Shown here: positions 23,621 to 25,015 of the stretch, piece by piece
Numbering within the stretch: the first letter of the stretch is position 1
Layout of the letters: each line of letters opens with the position of its first letter
Origin: Euryarchaeota archaeon UBA36
Lineage (GTDB): Archaea > Thermoplasmatota > Poseidoniia > Poseidoniales > Thalassarchaeaceae
DNA: 25,015 nucleotides
Assembly: GCA_002496485.1 (NCBI GenBank)
Contig: DAJW01000017.1
Coordinates: forward strand, 1 to 25,015
Direction: 5' to 3'
Made by a program: the position numbers and the translations under genes
Notes under the pieces: model-generated
Told to the model about the DNA's origin: nothing
Databases searched by the model: none
The model's input: only the letters and a program-made list of their open reading frames with translations

Positions 23621-25015
23621 CTAATCTATCAGTACTGCATCTAGTGATGAATCTGAAGAAATTGAGCCGCTTTCATCATAATCTAGCCAAGTACCCTTAC
23701 CCGATAATCTAGAGCCTAATTCGTTGTACGAAGTAATGATGCTTGGTAACAATACTGAGCTGGTTAACAGAGCTAAGACTAGTAATAGCATCATCAAAAT
23801 AAAGAAATTTTGTAGTCCAGGAATTGCCACAAATAGGCCGGCTGAAAGTCCTGCACACGTAGTAGCTGTAGTTTCAAAAATCGTCCTTCCTGTCTTAGAA
23901 ACGGTATTTACAATGCCAGAAGGAGTTTCTCCTTCATCTTTTATTCTATCGATGATATGAATGGAGTCATCGACTCCAATTCCAAACACAATAGTACCAA
24001 TCATTGCAGTAAATACGTTAACATTTACCGATCCGCCCCTCATTAACAATGGTTGCCAAAGAACTACAACTGCAACCGCAGTCATGGTAAATATTGCCAA
24101 TCTAGGGGATCGAAACAGAATTGCCATAGTTATGAGAAGAATGCCCATAGTAGCAATAGTAGTCTCGGATTGTGAATCATGAATTGCCTTGTTAATATCA
24201 AGTGAAACTGGCAATCCACCAGTAAGAAGAGAATTTGAAACTCCTTCAATATTCAATGCTGGACACTCTAAAGCAGATTTACACCCATTTCCATCTAGAT
24301 GGTTATCAATTTCTTCTCTTAGGTTTCCTGCTGTAGCCAAGTTGATATATGGTTGATTTACATAAACTAGAGTCTTAGTCTCACCTAGTCCTTCATCTGC
24401 ATTCATCAGCATAGATCTAATTTCTGGACTTAGGGTGTCAAATGCTATATTTACCATATCTTCTTTGCTACTAGCTGAATAAGGCCAACATTCAGGCCTA
24501 AGTAGATTGGAAGATTCATCCCAACATTCATTATGAATTAACTCCCACAAGCTTTGTTCAAATATCTCTTGATCTGCCAGTTCTAAATCTACATGGATTG
24601 CTTTTAGAATATCTACTAAACTGATAGTTGTTGTCTCTGGTACATTATCTATTTTTGTTACTTGCATCTTCTCTATGGCATCTAGAATGGGCAAATCCCT
24701 AATTGGGGCAGTGTTATTTTGGGGGCCACGTTCCTCTGCATTAACTATGAACATATTTGTCTGACCCCCCTGGAAGACGATGCTGTATTCTCTTAGCGCT
24801 TCATATGATTCTAATCCTGGTGGAACTTCATCTGAAGAACCAGTAATGTCTTTTCCTAATTCTTCATTGTAAATATTTATTCCGTACATTGTAACAATCA
24901 ATGAAAATAATATAACTACTAATGTATTTTTAATGGGCAATTTTCCAATATCCATCCACGCCTCATCTAAAGTGGATAAGGTCATAGTTAATGATAGGGT
25001 TATTCCTAAAATTAA
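23621..25015 (-). CDS. RND/MMPL-family transporter, C-terminal half (partial)
   Basis: Membrane transporter of the RND superfamily (MMPL/HAE3-like). An ATG at 24985 exists, but the frame is open to the window edge. The residues upstream of it (LILGITLSLT) look like the end of a membrane helix, so the true start lies beyond 25015. What is seen is the second half: a helix (NTLVVILFSLIVTMYGI), a large extracytoplasmic loop of about 220 residues with several Cys, then a helix bundle. The bundle includes IGTIVFGIGVDDSIHIIDR, the GxGVDxxxH signature of this group, and further helices, with an acidic cytoplasmic C-terminus. Substrate could be lipids, hopanoid-like compounds or drugs; it cannot be told. 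It converges on the RNase P RNA gene with no gap. Confidence 0.9.
   Translation of the reverse strand, partial: LILGITLSLTMTLSTLDEAWMDIGKLPIKNTLVVILFSLIVTMYGINIYNEELGKDITGSSDEVPPGLESYEALREYSIVFQGGQTNMFIVNAEERGPQNNTAPIRDLPILDAIEKMQVTKIDNVPETTTISLVDILKAIHVDLELADQEIFEQSLWELIHNECWDESSNLLRPECWPYSASSKEDMVNIAFDTLSPEIRSMLMNADEGLGETKTLVYVNQPYINLATAGNLREEIDNHLDGNGCKSALECPALNIEGVSNSLLTGGLPVSLDINKAIHDSQSETTIATMGILLITMAILFRSPRLAIFTMTAVAVVVLWQPLLMRGGSVNVNVFTAMIGTIVFGIGVDDSIHIIDRIKDEGETPSGIVNTVSKTGRTIFETTATTCAGLSAGLFVAIPGLQNFFILMMLLLVLALLTSSVLLPSIITSYNELGSRLSGKGTWLDYDESGSISSDSSLDAVLID

Noticed and set aside
23621..24985. ATG 24985 as the start of a short transporter
   Set aside because: The frame remains open to the window edge and encodes the end of a membrane helix upstream, so the protein is the C-terminal half of a larger RND-type transporter.

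Overview
The window looks like a chromosomal segment of an AT-rich, heterotrophic marine euryarchaeon, most likely of the Marine Group II/III (Poseidoniales-like) type. That placement is inferred from gene content; no rRNA gene is present to confirm it. The archaeal markers are RadA, a Hel308 helicase beside the KEOPS subunit Cgi121, an archaeal-type asparaginyl-tRNA synthetase, an RNase P RNA, TATA-like boxes and Shine-Dalgarno (SD) sites. An isovaleryl-CoA-dehydrogenase-like enzyme, a 3-hydroxyacyl-CoA dehydrogenase, an M3 peptidase and two very large secreted repeat proteins fit a protein- and lipid-degrading lifestyle. I see no IS element, integrase, CRISPR array or phage gene.

Layout. 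1-510 is the 3' part of radA (+), ending in a strong hairpin shared with the convergent M3 peptidase gene. 533-5668 (-) reads hel308, cgi121, a small double-CxxC protein, then the peptidase. The last gene appears to start at an ATT codon directly after a near-perfect SD that overlaps the preceding stop. 5737-6213 (-) is a hotdog thioesterase, divergent from an AstE/AspA-like deacylase (6301-7653, +).

7662-18206 (-) is dominated by two adjacent genes for cell-surface proteins of 2198 and 1232 residues. Both have a signal peptide, several PPC-like beta domains often introduced by a QNDAxSGxDAG-type linker, a long Asp-rich thrombospondin-type-3 (TSP3) calcium-binding region, and one C-terminal membrane helix with a cytoplasmic tail. 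Their repeats have strict long periods: 94 residues (282 nt, with MopE-like Cys motifs) in the first and 75 residues (225 nt, with a fixed Cys pair) in the second. This pair is the most unusual content of the window.

18264-25015 returns to housekeeping: 3-hydroxyacyl-CoA dehydrogenase (-), tRNA-Gln(TTG) (+), acyl-CoA dehydrogenase (-), a MerT-like small membrane protein (-), asnS (-), tRNA-Lys(CTT) (-), rpiA (-), the RNase P RNA (+), and the C-terminal half of an RND/MMPL-type transporter (-) that runs off the right edge. The two CoA dehydrogenases are separated only by tRNA-Gln and plausibly serve branched-chain amino acid or fatty acid oxidation. Gene packing is tight; the longest gene-free stretch is about 250 bases (14259-14507).
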